Source: Luteibacter sp. UNCMF331Sha3.1
Lineage (GTDB): Bacteria; Pseudomonadota; Gammaproteobacteria; Xanthomonadales; Rhodanobacteraceae
Length of the DNA: 64,000 bases
Direction: 5' to 3'
Assembly (NCBI RefSeq): GCF_900109915.1
Contig: NZ_FOBU01000002.1
Coordinates: forward strand, 575,170 to 639,169
The translations under genes were made by a program, and so were the position numbers. The number at the start of each line of letters is the position of its first letter. The first letter of the stretch is position 1. This document shows positions 43,333 to 53,211 of this stretch, one piece after another. The notes beneath the pieces are model-generated. The model worked only from the letters and a program-made list of their open reading frames with translations. It had not been told where the DNA came from and ran no database searches.

Positions 43333-43530
43333 ATGCCCAAGATCAAGACCAACCGGGCGGCAGCGAAGCGTTTTCGCAAGACCGCATCCGGCAAGTTCAA
43401 GGCCGGTCACGCCTTCAAGTCGCACATCCTGACGAAGAAGTCGACCAAGCGTAAGCGCGGCCTGCGCGCTCCCAACCACGTCAAAGCTTGCGACACCAAG
43501 GGTGTAGCTCGCATGTTGCCGTATCTCTGA
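43333..43530 (+). CDS. rpmI: 50S ribosomal protein L35
   Basis: Basic protein of 65 residues: [41 protein letters not shown] at the end, all typical of bL35. GGAG is seven bases before the ATG. Followed after 14 bases by rplT. Likely under L20 control via the leader. Confidence 0.97.
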   Translation: MPKIKTNRAAAKRFRKTASGKFKAGHAFKSHILTKKSTKRKRGLRAPNHVKACDTKGVARMLPYL

Positions 43531-43544
43531 GGGAGGGCTGAAAA

Positions 43545-43904
43545 ATGGCTCGTGTTAAGCGCGGTGTTACCGCTCGTCGTCGTCACAAGAAGATCATCGG
43601 CCGTGCCAAGGGCTACTACAACGCCCGTCGCAAGGTTTTCCGCGTAGCCAACCAGGCCGTCATCAAGGCCGGTCAGTACGCGTACATCGGCCGCAAGCAG
43701 CGCAAGCGTCAGTTCCGCGCGCTGTGGATCGTCCGTATCAATGCCGCCGCCCGTCAGTTCGGTCTGTCGTACAGCCGCCTGATCAACGGTCTGGCCAAGG
43801 CCAACATCTCGGTCGACCGCAAGGTCCTCGCCGATCTGGCCGTGCACGACATCAAGGCGTTTGGCGCGATCGCAGAGAAGGCCAAGGCCCATCTGGCTGC
43901 GTAA
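43545..43904 (+). CDS. rplT: 50S ribosomal protein L20
   Basis: Basic protein of 119 residues: [67 protein letters not shown] (in part) and the [15 protein letters not shown] region are bL20. L20 is needed early in 50S assembly and, in E. coli, represses its own operon. GGAGGG is eight bases before the ATG. Confidence 0.97.
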   Translation: MARVKRGVTARRRHKKIIGRAKGYYNARRKVFRVANQAVIKAGQYAYIGRKQRKRQFRALWIVRINAAARQFGLSYSRLINGLAKANISVDRKVLADLAVHDIKAFGAIAEKAKAHLAA

Positions 43905-45008
<1,104 letters not shown>

Positions 45009-45031
45009 TCCCACGTCAACGAGTCGCTCCC

Positions 45032-47413
45032 ATGAAATTCTCCGAAAACTGGCTACGCGAACTGGTGACCATCGATGCGGACCGTCCGGCGCTGGTGCAC
45101 GCGCTGACCATGTCCGGCCTCGAAGTGGAAGAGGTCACGCCGCTGGGCGCCGGCCTCGACGGCGTCGTGGTCGCGCAGATCGTCGAAGCCACGAAGCATC
45201 CCGAAGCCGACCGCCTGCAGGTCTGCAAGGTCGATACGGGGCAGGGCGAGCCGCTGCAGATTGTTTGCGGCGCCCCCAACGCCCGCGTCGGCATCCGCGT
45301 GCCGCTGGCCACCGTCGGCGCCACGCTGCCGGGCGGCATCGCCATCAAGGCGGCGAAGCTGCGTGGCGTCGAGTCGTTCGGCATGCTCTGCTCCGCGAAG
45401 GAGCTCGGCATCGACGCCGACGCCTCGGGCCTGCTCGAACTGCCGTCCGACGCGCCGGTCGGCGAGTCACTGGCGACCTACCTCGGCCTGCCCGACGCCA
45501 CGATCGAACTGAAGGTCACGCCGAACCGTCCGGACGTGCTCGGCCTCTACGGCCTGGCGCACGACGTCGCGGCGCTGTTCGGCAGCCACGTCAAGCCGAT
45601 CGGCGGCGGCGACGCGCCGGTCACGTCGACCGCCACGCGCGCCGTGAAGCTGGAAGCGGGCGCCGACGCGCCGCGCTACCTCGGCCGTGTCGTCGAAGGC
45701 GTCGACGCCACCGCGCGTTCGCCGCTGTGGCTCGCGGAGAAACTGCGCCGCGCGGGTATCCGCCCGATCAGCGCCATCGTCGACATCACGCAGTACGTGA
45801 TGCTCGAGCTCGGGCATCCGCTCCATGCGTTCGATAACGATCGCCTCAGCGGCGCCGTGATCGCGCGCCACGCACGCGAGGGCGAAACCCTCACTCTGCT
45901 CGACGGTAGCGAAGCGAAGCTCGACCCGTCCTTCGTGGTCATCGCCGACGAAGCGAACGCGCTCGCCGTCGCCGGCGTCATGGGCGGACAGGCCTCGCGC
46001 GTCACCGACGAGACGCGCAACGTGTTCCTGGAAGCCGCGCATTTCACGCCGGCCGCCATCATGGGTCGCGCCCGCAAGCTCGGCCTGCACACCGACGCGT
46101 CGCACCGCTTCGAGCGTGGCGTGGATCCCGCGCTGCCGAAGCGCGCCATCGAGCGCGCCACGGAGCTGCTGCTGCGGATCGCGGGCGGCAAGGCCGGCCC
46201 GATCACCTTGGCCGAGCTGCCGGAATATCTGCGCGACCACGCGCCGGTCGTGCTGCGCCACGCCCGTCTGCGTCGCGTGCTGGGCATCGAGGTCGCCGCC
46301 AGCGAGGTGACGCGCATCTTCACCGCGCTCGGCATGGGAGTCGTCGAGATCGCCGACGGCTGGCGCATCACGCCGCCCAGCAGCCGCTTCGACATCGAGC
46401 GCGAGGAGGACCTCATCGAAGAGGTCGCCCGCATCCATGGCTACGAGCGCATCCCGACGCATATTCCCGCCGGCGAGATCGCGCTGCGCGCCGAGCCGGA
46501 GGCCCGTCTCGACGAGATGGCCCTGCGCGACCAGCTCGCCGCGCGCGGCTATTTCGAGGCCGTCACGCTCTCGTTCGTCAGCGCCGATCTGCTGAAGACC
46601 TGGAGCCTCGACCACGCGTGGGTGCCGCTGGCCAACCCGCTCTCGGCCGACCTGGCCGTCATGCGTACGTCGCTGCTGCCCGGTCTGATCGAGGCGCTTC
46701 GTCACAATCGTGCACGCCAGCAGGATCGTGTCCGGCTGTTCGAGGTCGCGCGCAGCTTCCATGCCACCGGTGGCGCGCCCGATGAAGTGGGCCGCGTCGC
46801 TCTTGTCGCCTCCGGCAGCGCCCGCGCCGAGCAGTGGGGCGAGGCATCGCGTGCCGTCGATTTCTTCGATGTGAAGGGCGACCTGGACGCGCTGATCGCG
46901 CACACGGGCGAACCGGCACGCTGGCGTGTCGACGCCAACGACCTGCCATCGTGGCTGCACCCGGGCCGCGGCGCGCGCGTGCTGCGCGACGGTCTGCCGG
47001 CCGGCTTCCTCGGTGCGCTGCACCCGGCGCTCGCCAAGGCCCTCGACCTCGGTCCCGACGTTCACGTGATGGAGCTGGCCCTCGAGCCGATCCTCGCGCG
47101 CCGGTTGCCGAGCGCGGGCAAGGTGCCGCGCTTCCCGGCCGTCCGCCGCGATATCGCGGTCGAGCTTCCCGAGGAGGTCTCCTGGGCGTCGGTCGAGGCC
47201 ACGGTGCGTGAGGCCCTCGGCGACGTCCTGGTCGGCGTCCGCCTGTTCGACAGGTACGCGGGGAAGGGGATCGATGAAGGTCGAAAGAGTCTCGCTATGG
47301 GCTTGATTTTACAGGACGCTTCACGCACCCTTACCGACGACGATGCCGACGCTCGCGTCGCCGACGCGGTGGGGGCATTGGAGAAAACATGCAAGGCGAG
47401 ATTGCGAGGATAA
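45032..47413 (+). CDS. pheT: Phenylalanyl-tRNA synthetase beta subunit
   Basis: Beta subunit, tRNA-binding and editing. The 793 residues contain an N-terminal EMAP/tRNA-binding domain (about 40-150; [20 protein letters not shown]), the B3/B4 editing domain ([20 protein letters not shown]), B5, the inactive catalytic-like core and a C-terminal ferredoxin-fold anticodon-binding domain ([20 protein letters not shown]). The stop is one base before the ihfA ATG. Confidence 0.97.
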   Translation: MKFSENWLRELVTIDADRPALVHALTMSGLEVEEVTPLGAGLDGVVVAQIVEATKHPEADRLQVCKVDTGQGEPLQIVCGAPNARVGIRVPLATVGATLPGGIAIKAAKLRGVESFGMLCSAKELGIDADASGLLELPSDAPVGESLATYLGLPDATIELKVTPNRPDVLGLYGLAHDVAALFGSHVKPIGGGDAPVTSTATRAVKLEAGADAPRYLGRVVEGVDATARSPLWLAEKLRRAGIRPISAIVDITQYVMLELGHPLHAFDNDRLSGAVIARHAREGETLTLLDGSEAKLDPSFVVIADEANALAVAGVMGGQASRVTDETRNVFLEAAHFTPAAIMGRARKLGLHTDASHRFERGVDPALPKRAIERATELLLRIAGGKAGPITLAELPEYLRDHAPVVLRHARLRRVLGIEVAASEVTRIFTALGMGVVEIADGWRITPPSSRFDIEREEDLIEEVARIHGYERIPTHIPAGEIALRAEPEARLDEMALRDQLAARGYFEAVTLSFVSADLLKTWSLDHAWVPLANPLSADLAVMRTSLLPGLIEALRHNRARQQDRVRLFEVARSFHATGGAPDEVGRVALVASGSARAEQWGEASRAVDFFDVKGDLDALIAHTGEPARWRVDANDLPSWLHPGRGARVLRDGLPAGFLGALHPALAKALDLGPDVHVMELALEPILARRLPSAGKVPRFPAVRRDIAVELPEEVSWASVEATVREALGDVLVGVRLFDRYAGKGIDEGRKSLAMGLILQDASRTLTDDDADARVADAVGALEKTCKARLRG

Positions 47414-47414
47414 G

Positions 47415-47714
47415 ATGGCGCTGACCAAGGCGGAAATGGCCGAGCGGCTTTTCCTCGACGTGGGCCTCAACAAGCGTGAGGCCAAGGAATTCGTGGACGC
47501 GTATTTCGAGGTCGTCCGCGAGGCTCTCGAGCGAGGCGAGCAGGTGAAGCTGTCGGGTTTCGGCAACTTCGACCTGCGGCAGAAGAATCAGCGGCCCGGT
47601 CGCAATCCCAAGACCGGCGAAGAAATTCCCATCTCGGCCCGGCGGGTTGTCACCTTCCGTCCTGGCCAGAAACTCAAGGTAAGAGTCGAGGGTTATGCTG
47701 GATCCAGGGAATAA
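47415..47714 (+). CDS. ihfA: Integration host factor alpha subunit
   Basis: DNA-bending protein of the HU/IHF family. The 99 residues show [39 protein letters not shown] and the DNA-binding arm ([20 protein letters not shown]). pheST-ihfA is a conserved order in gammaproteobacteria. Its 3' end overlaps the MerR-type gene by 20 bases. Confidence 0.96.
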   Translation: MALTKAEMAERLFLDVGLNKREAKEFVDAYFEVVREALERGEQVKLSGFGNFDLRQKNQRPGRNPKTGEEIPISARRVVTFRPGQKLKVRVEGYAGSRE

Positions 47715-48051
47715 CACCGAGCTTCCGGTCATACCGGCGAAGCGCTACTTCACCATCGGTGAGGTCAGCGAGCTTTGCGGCGTCAAACCGCATGTCCTTC
47801 GCTACTGGGAGCAGGAGTTTCCCGCCCTCAAGCCCGTCAAGCGCCGCGGCAACCGCCGCTATTACCAGCGTCACGACGTGCTGATGATTCGCCAGATCCG
47901 TTCGCTGCTGTACGACGAGGGTTTCACCATCACGGGTGCGCGCGCCCGCCTCGAAGGCCCGCAGGCCCGGATGGAAGCCAGCATGTCGCACCAGATCGTG
48001 CGCCAGGTCCGGCTCGAGCTCGAAGAAGTCCTGACCCTCCTTCGTCGCTGA
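47695..48051 (+). CDS. MerR family regulator
   Basis: Protein of 118 residues with a MerR-type winged helix ([60 protein letters not shown]) and a short C-terminal helix without metal-binding Cys. This small MerR gene follows ihfA in many proteobacteria; its ligand and targets are unknown. The 20-base overlap with ihfA suggests cotranslation. Confidence 0.92.
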   Translation: MLDPGNNTELPVIPAKRYFTIGEVSELCGVKPHVLRYWEQEFPALKPVKRRGNRRYYQRHDVLMIRQIRSLLYDEGFTITGARARLEGPQARMEASMSHQIVRQVRLELEEVLTLLRR

Positions 48052-48097
48052 TCGGCTTCCGCAGATCGCGGCGATGCTGTTACAATCGTTTGCTCGT

Positions 48098-48174
48098 CGG
48101 GGTGTAGCGCAGCCTGGTAGCGCACTACGCTGGGGGTGTAGTGGTCGCGAGTTCGAATCTCGCCACCCCGACCA
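48098..48174 (+). tRNA. tRNA-Pro (GGG)
   Basis: 77 bases with encoded CCA. Acceptor CGGGGTG/CACCCCG, anticodon loop CTGGGGG (anticodon GGG), T arm GTTCGAATC. TACAAT at 48081-48086 may be its -10, with only a weak -35. Followed by an intrinsic terminator. Confidence 0.97.
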
Positions 48175-48182
48175 TTATTCTG

Positions 48183-48209
48183 AAAAGCGTCCTCCGGGAC
48201 GCTTTTTTT
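48183..48209 (+). terminator. Intrinsic terminator of tRNA-Pro
   Basis: Stem AAAAGCGTCC/GGACGCTTTT with a short loop and seven T, nine bases after the tRNA. Confidence 0.9.
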
Positions 48210-48216
48210 ATGCCCG

Positions 48217-48284
48217 GTGGGAGCCAGCCTGCTGGCGAAGGGTGCTCTCGGCAAGCACCCTTCGCCAGCAGGCTGGTTCCCACC
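48217..48284. repeat. Family A palindrome, full length
   Basis: GTGGGAGCCAGCCTGCTGGCGAAGGG...CTTCGCCAGCAGGCTGGTTCCCACC between the tRNA-Pro terminator and the diguanylate cyclase gene. Confidence 0.8.
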
Positions 48285-48347
48285 CGACCTCAAGCGATGG
48301 GCCCTCTTGCCGATACCCTTGCAAAGCGCCAGGGGATCACGGTTTAC

Positions 48348-49301
48348 ATGACCATCGAAGACATCCTCCTCGAGGAGGACGCGGGCGTTTACAAGACCCT
48401 GCTGGAATCCACGCGCGCCATCCCGTGGAAGATCGACTGGGCCACGTTGCGGTTCGCCTATATCGGTCCGCAGATCGAGGAATTGCTCGGCTGGTCGCCG
48501 CAGTCGTGGCAGACGGTGCAGGACTGGGCCGACCGCATGCATCCCGACGACCGCGAGTGGGTCTTCAACTTCTGCGTGTCGCAGTCGCAGGCGGGCATCG
48601 ACCACGAAGCCGACTACCGCGCGCTGCGCAAGGACGGCGAATTCGTCTGGATCCGCGACGTCGTGCACGTGGTGCGTAACCCGGACGGCACGCCGAACGC
48701 GCTGATCGGTTTCATGTTCGACATCAGCGAGCGCAAGCGCACCGAGGAGCGCCTGCTCGACATGCAGCGCGAACTTGAAGAGCTTTCGTTCAAGGACGGC
48801 CTCACGGGCGTCGCGAACCGTCGTCGTTTCGATCTCGTGATCGAGAACGAGTGGCGCCAGGCGCAGGCCGACCGCGAGTCCCTGTCGGTCGTCGTGCTCG
48901 ATATCGACTACTTCAAGCAGTACAACGACCACTACGGTCACCTCGAAGGCGACGAGTGCCTGAAGCGCGTCGCCAGCGCGCTATCGGCGATCGTCCGCAC
49001 GCCGCGCGATCTGCTGTGCCGCTTCGGCGGCGAAGAATTCGTGCTGCTGCTCCCGCAGACCGACGCCGCTACGGCGATGGCCCTCGCATGGCGCTGCCTC
49101 GACCTCATCGACAAGGCGATGATTCCTCATGCAGGCATCGGCGCAGGTAAGCGCCTGACGCTCAGCGCTGGCGTGCACTCCACGGTGCCGGACATGCAGG
49201 ACGAAGTGCTGCCCTTCATCGCCGTGGCGGACCGTCGCCTCTACATGGCGAAGGAGCGCGGCCGCGCACGTGTGGTGGCCGAAGGCGGCATCGCTCCCTG
49301 A
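48348..49301 (+). CDS. PAS-GGDEF diguanylate cyclase
   Basis: Probably makes cyclic di-GMP from two GTP. The 317 residues carry an N-terminal PAS-like domain (about 20-135; FAYIGPQIEELLGWSP, ADRMHPDDREWV) and a GGDEF domain (about 150-310) with the intact active-site motif GGEEF (227-231) and DIDYFKQYNDHYGH. The product-inhibition site RxxD is replaced by TPRD, so feedback may be lost. The ATG at 48348 (AGGGG about 12 bases upstream) is preferred; an ATG at 48297 lies close to the palindrome without a ribosome binding site. Cytosolic. Confidence 0.85.
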   Translation: MTIEDILLEEDAGVYKTLLESTRAIPWKIDWATLRFAYIGPQIEELLGWSPQSWQTVQDWADRMHPDDREWVFNFCVSQSQAGIDHEADYRALRKDGEFVWIRDVVHVVRNPDGTPNALIGFMFDISERKRTEERLLDMQRELEELSFKDGLTGVANRRRFDLVIENEWRQAQADRESLSVVVLDIDYFKQYNDHYGHLEGDECLKRVASALSAIVRTPRDLLCRFGGEEFVLLLPQTDAATAMALAWRCLDLIDKAMIPHAGIGAGKRLTLSAGVHSTVPDMQDEVLPFIAVADRRLYMAKERGRARVVAEGGIAP

Positions 49302-49360
49302 GCCGACTACATCGAAAGCGGCCTTCCTCCCGAAAGCCGGGTCATTGCGGGGAATCTCGC

Positions 49361-49395
49361 GGCAAGCACCCATCGCGGCCAAGGCCGCTCCCACA
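49361..49395. repeat. Family A palindrome, right half (CGGCC subtype)
   Basis: GGCAAGCACCCATCGCGGCCAAGGCCGCTCCCACA matches the right arm of the copy at 7603; no left arm. Between the convergent ends of the cyclase gene and serA. Confidence 0.65.
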
Positions 49396-49409
49396 AAGTG
49401 CCTCGCCGG

Positions 49410-50645
49410 TCAGTACAAGACGCGCGCCCGAAGCGTGCCGTCGATCGCCGCCAGTTCGTTGCGCAGCGAGACCGCGTGCTCCTCGGTGGTGGTGACGTCG
49501 ATCACCACGTAGCCGACCTGGGCCGAGGTCTGCAGGTACTGGCCATCGATGTTGACCGCCGCGCGCGAGAACACGTCGTTGACCCGCGAGAGCACGCCGG
49601 GGATGTTGCGGTGGATGTGCAGCAGACGGCGGCTGGTCGGGTGCCCCGGCAGCGAGACTTCGGGGAAGTTGATCGCCGACAGCGTGCTGCCGTTGTCACT
49701 GTAGCGCACCAGTTTCGACGCGACCTCGATGCCGATGTTCTCCTGCGCCTCCGCGGTGCTGCCGCCGACATGCGGCGTGAGGATCACGTTGTCCATGCCG
49801 ACCAGCGGGGAGACGAACGGGTCGTCGTTGCCCTTGGGCTCGACGGGAAAGACGTCGATCGCCGCGCCCGCGAGATGTTTCGAACGCAGGGCGTCGGCCA
49901 GGGCGTCGATCTCGACCACGGTGCCGCGCGACGCGTTCACCAGCATGCTGCCGGGGCGCATGCGGGCGAGCTCGCCCGGGCCGATCATGTTCTTCGTCTG
50001 GGCCGTTTCCGGTACGTGCAGCGTCACGACGTCGGCGCGTTCCAGCAGGTCGTCGAGGCTGGCGGCGGCGCGGGCGTTGCCGAGCGACAGCTTCGGTTCC
50101 ACGTCGTGGAAGATCACGCGCATGCCGAGCGATTCGGCGAGCACGCCGACCTGCGTGCCGATGTGTCCGTAGCCGACGATGCCGAGCACCTTGTCGCGGA
50201 CCTCGAAGCTGCCCGCGGCCGATTTCGACCAGCCGCCGCGATGGCATTGCGCATTCTTCTCGGGGATGCGCCGCACCAGCATGATGGTCTCGGCGATCAC
50301 CAGTTCGGCGACGCTGCGGGTGTTGGAGTAGGGCGCGTTGAAGACGGGCACGCCAAGCCGCTCGGCCTCGGCGGCATCGACCTGATTGGTCCCGATGCAG
50401 AAGCAGCCCACCGCGAGGAGACGCCGTGCCTCGGCGAGCACCTCGGCCGTCAGCTGCGTGCGCGACCGGATGCCGACGATGTGGGCATCGGCAATGCGCT
50501 CGATCAGGTCGTCGCCGGACAGCGACTTCTCGTGGAATTCGATCTGCGAGTAGCCGGCCTGTCGGAACGTATCCAGCGCGCTGCGGCTGACGCCCTCCAG
50601 CAGGAGCACCTTGATGTCTTCCTTCGGGTACGACGTACGCTTCAT
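49410..50645 (-). CDS. serA: D-3-phosphoglycerate dehydrogenase
   Basis: First step of serine synthesis: 3-phosphoglycerate to 3-phosphohydroxypyruvate with NAD. The 411 residues have a substrate domain (LLLEGVSRSALDTFRQAGY), the NAD domain (VLGIVGYGHIGTQVG), catalytic motifs (VNASRGTVVEIDAL; ILTPHVGGSTAEAQENIG with His) and a C-terminal ACT domain (about 335-411), so serine feedback is likely. Length is like E. coli SerA. Divergent from the D-2-hydroxyglutarate dehydrogenase-like gene, 108 bases apart. Confidence 0.96.
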   Translation of the reverse strand: MKRTSYPKEDIKVLLLEGVSRSALDTFRQAGYSQIEFHEKSLSGDDLIERIADAHIVGIRSRTQLTAEVLAEARRLLAVGCFCIGTNQVDAAEAERLGVPVFNAPYSNTRSVAELVIAETIMLVRRIPEKNAQCHRGGWSKSAAGSFEVRDKVLGIVGYGHIGTQVGVLAESLGMRVIFHDVEPKLSLGNARAAASLDDLLERADVVTLHVPETAQTKNMIGPGELARMRPGSMLVNASRGTVVEIDALADALRSKHLAGAAIDVFPVEPKGNDDPFVSPLVGMDNVILTPHVGGSTAEAQENIGIEVASKLVRYSDNGSTLSAINFPEVSLPGHPTSRRLLHIHRNIPGVLSRVNDVFSRAAVNIDGQYLQTSAQVGYVVIDVTTTEEHAVSLRNELAAIDGTLRARVLY

Positions 50646-50753
50646 GATCCGGCCGGCCTGGGAGGGAGAGTTCACTATGCCAGAGTTGCTGCGCCGCGGT
50701 AGACGCTGGCATGCGCATGGGGCACGCTGGGGTCCCCTACATCGAGCCGTCCC

Positions 50754-52136
50754 ATGACCGATCCGCGCCTGTCCGAGCTCGCCCGCCAGCTGCCCGCGCT
50801 GAAGCTGTCGACCGATCCGGGCGACCTCGAACACCACGGTCGCGACTGGACCCGCCGTTGGGCGCCGGCACCCCTGGCCATCGCGTGGCCATCGTCCATC
50901 GAGGACGTGCAGGGCGTGGTGCGCTGGGCGAACGCGCACGGCGTGGGCATCGTGCCATCGGGAGGCCGCACCGGGTTGTCCGGGGGTGCCGTCGCCGCCC
51001 ATGGCGAACTCGTGGTGAGCCTCGATCGCATGAATCGCGTTCTCGCCTTCGATCCGATCGATCGCATCCTCACCGTGCAGCCGGGCATCGCACTCGAGGC
51101 CGTGCAGAACGCCGCCCAGGAGCAGGGCCTGCTGTACCCCGTGAGTTTCGCGGCGCGCGGCTCGTGCCAGATCGGGGGGAACATCGCCACCAACGCCGGC
51201 GGCATCCGGGTCATCCGCTACGGCAACACCCGCCAGTGGGTGGCCGGCCTCAAGGTCGTCACCGGCACGGGCGAACTGCTCGACCTCAATCGTGGCCTGA
51301 TCAAGAATGCCTCGGGCTACGACCTGCGGCACCTCGTGATCGGCTCGGAAGGAACGCTGGGCATCGTCGTGGAGGCCACGCTCACGCTGACGTCGCCCCC
51401 GCCGGCATCGCAGGTGATGCTGCTCGCCGTGCCCGCGATGGATGCGCTGATGAAGGTCTTCGCGGAGGCGCGGCATCGCCTGCGTCTCGAGGCGTTCGAG
51501 TTCTTCACCGACCGTGCCCTCCACCACGTCCTCGCGCATGGCGCCCAGCGGCCGTTCGACGACACCCATCCCTTTTACGTGGTGACGGAGTTCGACGCCG
51601 CCGACGAGCAGGCCGAAGCCGATGCGCTGGCGTTCTTCGGGTTGTGCATGGACGAGGGATGGGTCGCGGATGGCGCGATCGCCGCCAACGAGGCGCAGGC
51701 CGCGGCGCTCTGGCGACTGCGCGAAGGCATCACCGAAAGCCTTGCCCCGCACAAGCCGTACAAGAACGACGTATCGGTGCGGATCTCCGCCGTCCCCGCC
51801 TTCATGGCCGAGATGGAGGCGTTGCTCGCCGAGGGATATCCCCACTTCGACGTGGTCTGGTTCGGCCACATCGGCGACGGCAATCTCCACATCAACGTGC
51901 TGAAGCCGACCGATCTGGACAATGCGACGTTCGTCGCGCAGTGCGAACACGTCACCGCGCTGCTCGTCGACACGCTGGCGCGCCACGGCGGCAGCATCTC
52001 CGCCGAGCACGGGATCGGGCTGGTCAAGAAGCCGTGGCTGGGCAGCGTCCGCAGCGATGCCGAAATCGCGCTGATGCGCGGTATCAAGGCGGTCTGGGAT
52101 CCGCGGGGCATCATGAATCCGGGCAAGCTGCTGTAG
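50754..52136 (+). CDS. FAD-linked oxidase, D-2-hydroxyglutarate dehydrogenase-like
   Basis: Flavoprotein of 460 residues in the GlcD/D2HGDH family. FAD-binding PCMH domain (PSGGRTGLSGGAVAAHGELV; IATNAGGIRVIRYGN; GSEGTLGIVVEATLTL) and a C-terminal FAD-oxidase domain (FGHIGDGNLHINVL; SAEHGIGLVKKPWLG; DPRGIMNPGKLL). It is divergent from serA. SerA can make D-2-hydroxyglutarate as a by-product, and in Pseudomonas a D2HGDH recycles it, supporting this call; a D-lactate or glycolate role is possible. Confidence 0.85.
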   Translation: MTDPRLSELARQLPALKLSTDPGDLEHHGRDWTRRWAPAPLAIAWPSSIEDVQGVVRWANAHGVGIVPSGGRTGLSGGAVAAHGELVVSLDRMNRVLAFDPIDRILTVQPGIALEAVQNAAQEQGLLYPVSFAARGSCQIGGNIATNAGGIRVIRYGNTRQWVAGLKVVTGTGELLDLNRGLIKNASGYDLRHLVIGSEGTLGIVVEATLTLTSPPPASQVMLLAVPAMDALMKVFAEARHRLRLEAFEFFTDRALHHVLAHGAQRPFDDTHPFYVVTEFDAADEQAEADALAFFGLCMDEGWVADGAIAANEAQAAALWRLREGITESLAPHKPYKNDVSVRISAVPAFMAEMEALLAEGYPHFDVVWFGHIGDGNLHINVLKPTDLDNATFVAQCEHVTALLVDTLARHGGSISAEHGIGLVKKPWLGSVRSDAEIALMRGIKAVWDPRGIMNPGKLL

Positions 52137-53129
<993 letters not shown>

Positions 53130-53136
53130 CCGATGG

Positions 53137-53202
53137 GTGAGAGCCAGCCTGCTGGCGATGGGTGCTCGTCGCGAGCGCCATCGCCAGCAGGCTGGCTCCC
53201 AC
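53137..53202. repeat. Family A palindrome, full length
   Basis: GTGAGAGCCAGCCTGCTGGCGATGGG...CATCGCCAGCAGGCTGGCTCCCAC between the convergent ends of pip and the ExeM-like gene. Confidence 0.8.
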
Positions 53203-53211
53203 CGCGCTACG

